Source of the DNA: Chryseobacterium scophthalmum
Lineage (GTDB): Bacteria; Bacteroidota; Bacteroidia; Flavobacteriales; Weeksellaceae
Assembly: GCF_900143185.1 (NCBI RefSeq)
Contig: NZ_FSRQ01000005.1
Span: forward strand, 225,405 to 289,404
Length of the DNA: 64,000 nucleotides
Direction of reading: 5' to 3'
In this document: in pieces, positions 63,931 through 64,000 of the stretch
How positions within the stretch are numbered: position 1 is the stretch's first letter
How the letters are laid out: each line of letters opens with the position of its first letter
Made by a program: the position numbers and the translations under genes
Notes under the pieces: model-generated
Databases searched by the model: none
Seen by the model: only the letters and a program-made list of their open reading frames with translations
Told to the model about the DNA's origin: nothing

Positions 63931-64000
63931 TGGCGGCGACCTACTCTCCCGCTTTCGCAGTACCATCGGCGCTAGAGGGCTTAACTTCTGTGTTCGGAAT
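63931..64000 (-). rRNA. rrf: 5S ribosomal RNA (3' part, runs off the window)
   Basis: On the minus strand the last 70 bases read ATTCCGAACACAGAAGTTAA, then GCCCTCTAGCGCCGATGGTA, then CTGCGAAAGCGGGAGAGTAG and GTCGCCGCCA, the conserved 3' two thirds of bacterial 5S rRNA. The 5' part and the rest of the rrn operon lie beyond the window. Confidence 0.95.

Overview
The window is chromosomal DNA from a low-G+C member of the Bacteroidota, most likely family Weeksellaceae (Chryseobacterium or a close relative). The reasons are the type IX secretion (T9SS) sorting tails, the gliding-type C-terminal domains, many promoters of the TAnnTTTG type, a fused IcmF mutase, a Bacteroidota-type GlmU-like protein, and several small protein families typical of Chryseobacterium. 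Gene density is normal. I see no insertion sequence, prophage, CRISPR array or tRNA.

Layout. 1-1.06 kb: end of a surface-polysaccharide gene cluster (DUF6492-like protein, cupin). 1.2-5.4 kb: gltX, accA, a DUF6759-like gene and tsf. 5.6-19.4 kb: a tandem array of four giant secreted paralogs with an IgGFc-binding-like N-terminal half, variable adhesin modules and a T9SS type-B sorting domain. 19.6-25.7 kb: secreted hypotheticals, three more DUF6759-like genes, an AraC regulator, two GG-leader cysteine-rich peptides and trmB. 25.8-27.6 kb (minus): rplM-rpsI-rpsB. 28.5-31.8 kb: icmF. 32-41 kb: a PP-loop ATPase, two T9SS type-A cargo proteins (LamG-like, M43 protease), a serine hydrolase, a PadR operon with three HAAS-like membrane paralogs, a 2H phosphoesterase and ruvC. 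41.4-44.6 kb: a DUF4407 gene, a tandemly repeated structured noncoding element, and guaB. 44.7-47.7 kb (minus): an ECF sigma operon with DUF4252/GIN-domain products. 47.8-57.2 kb: GlmU-like, rpmE2, a beta-helix lipoprotein, a MazG-like gene with aroA, a third GG-leader peptide, an SDR and an Omp85 barrel. 57.5-63.5 kb: an orphan phospholipase C C-terminal domain, then a five-gene operon that looks like a chaperone-usher-type surface-fibre system. The window ends in the 3' part of a 5S rRNA on the minus strand.

The best candidates for something undescribed are the five-gene chaperone/usher-like operon at 58.2-63.5 kb and the tandem noncoding element at 42.73-43.04 kb, whose two main copies keep the same stems through G-U/G-C swaps. 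A third point is structural: rpsB and tsf, normally neighbours, lie 20 kb apart in opposite orientation. A single inversion of about 4.5-25.8 kb would rejoin them and also bring the DUF6759-like genes next to one another.

All family names come from reading the translations by eye; no database search was run.
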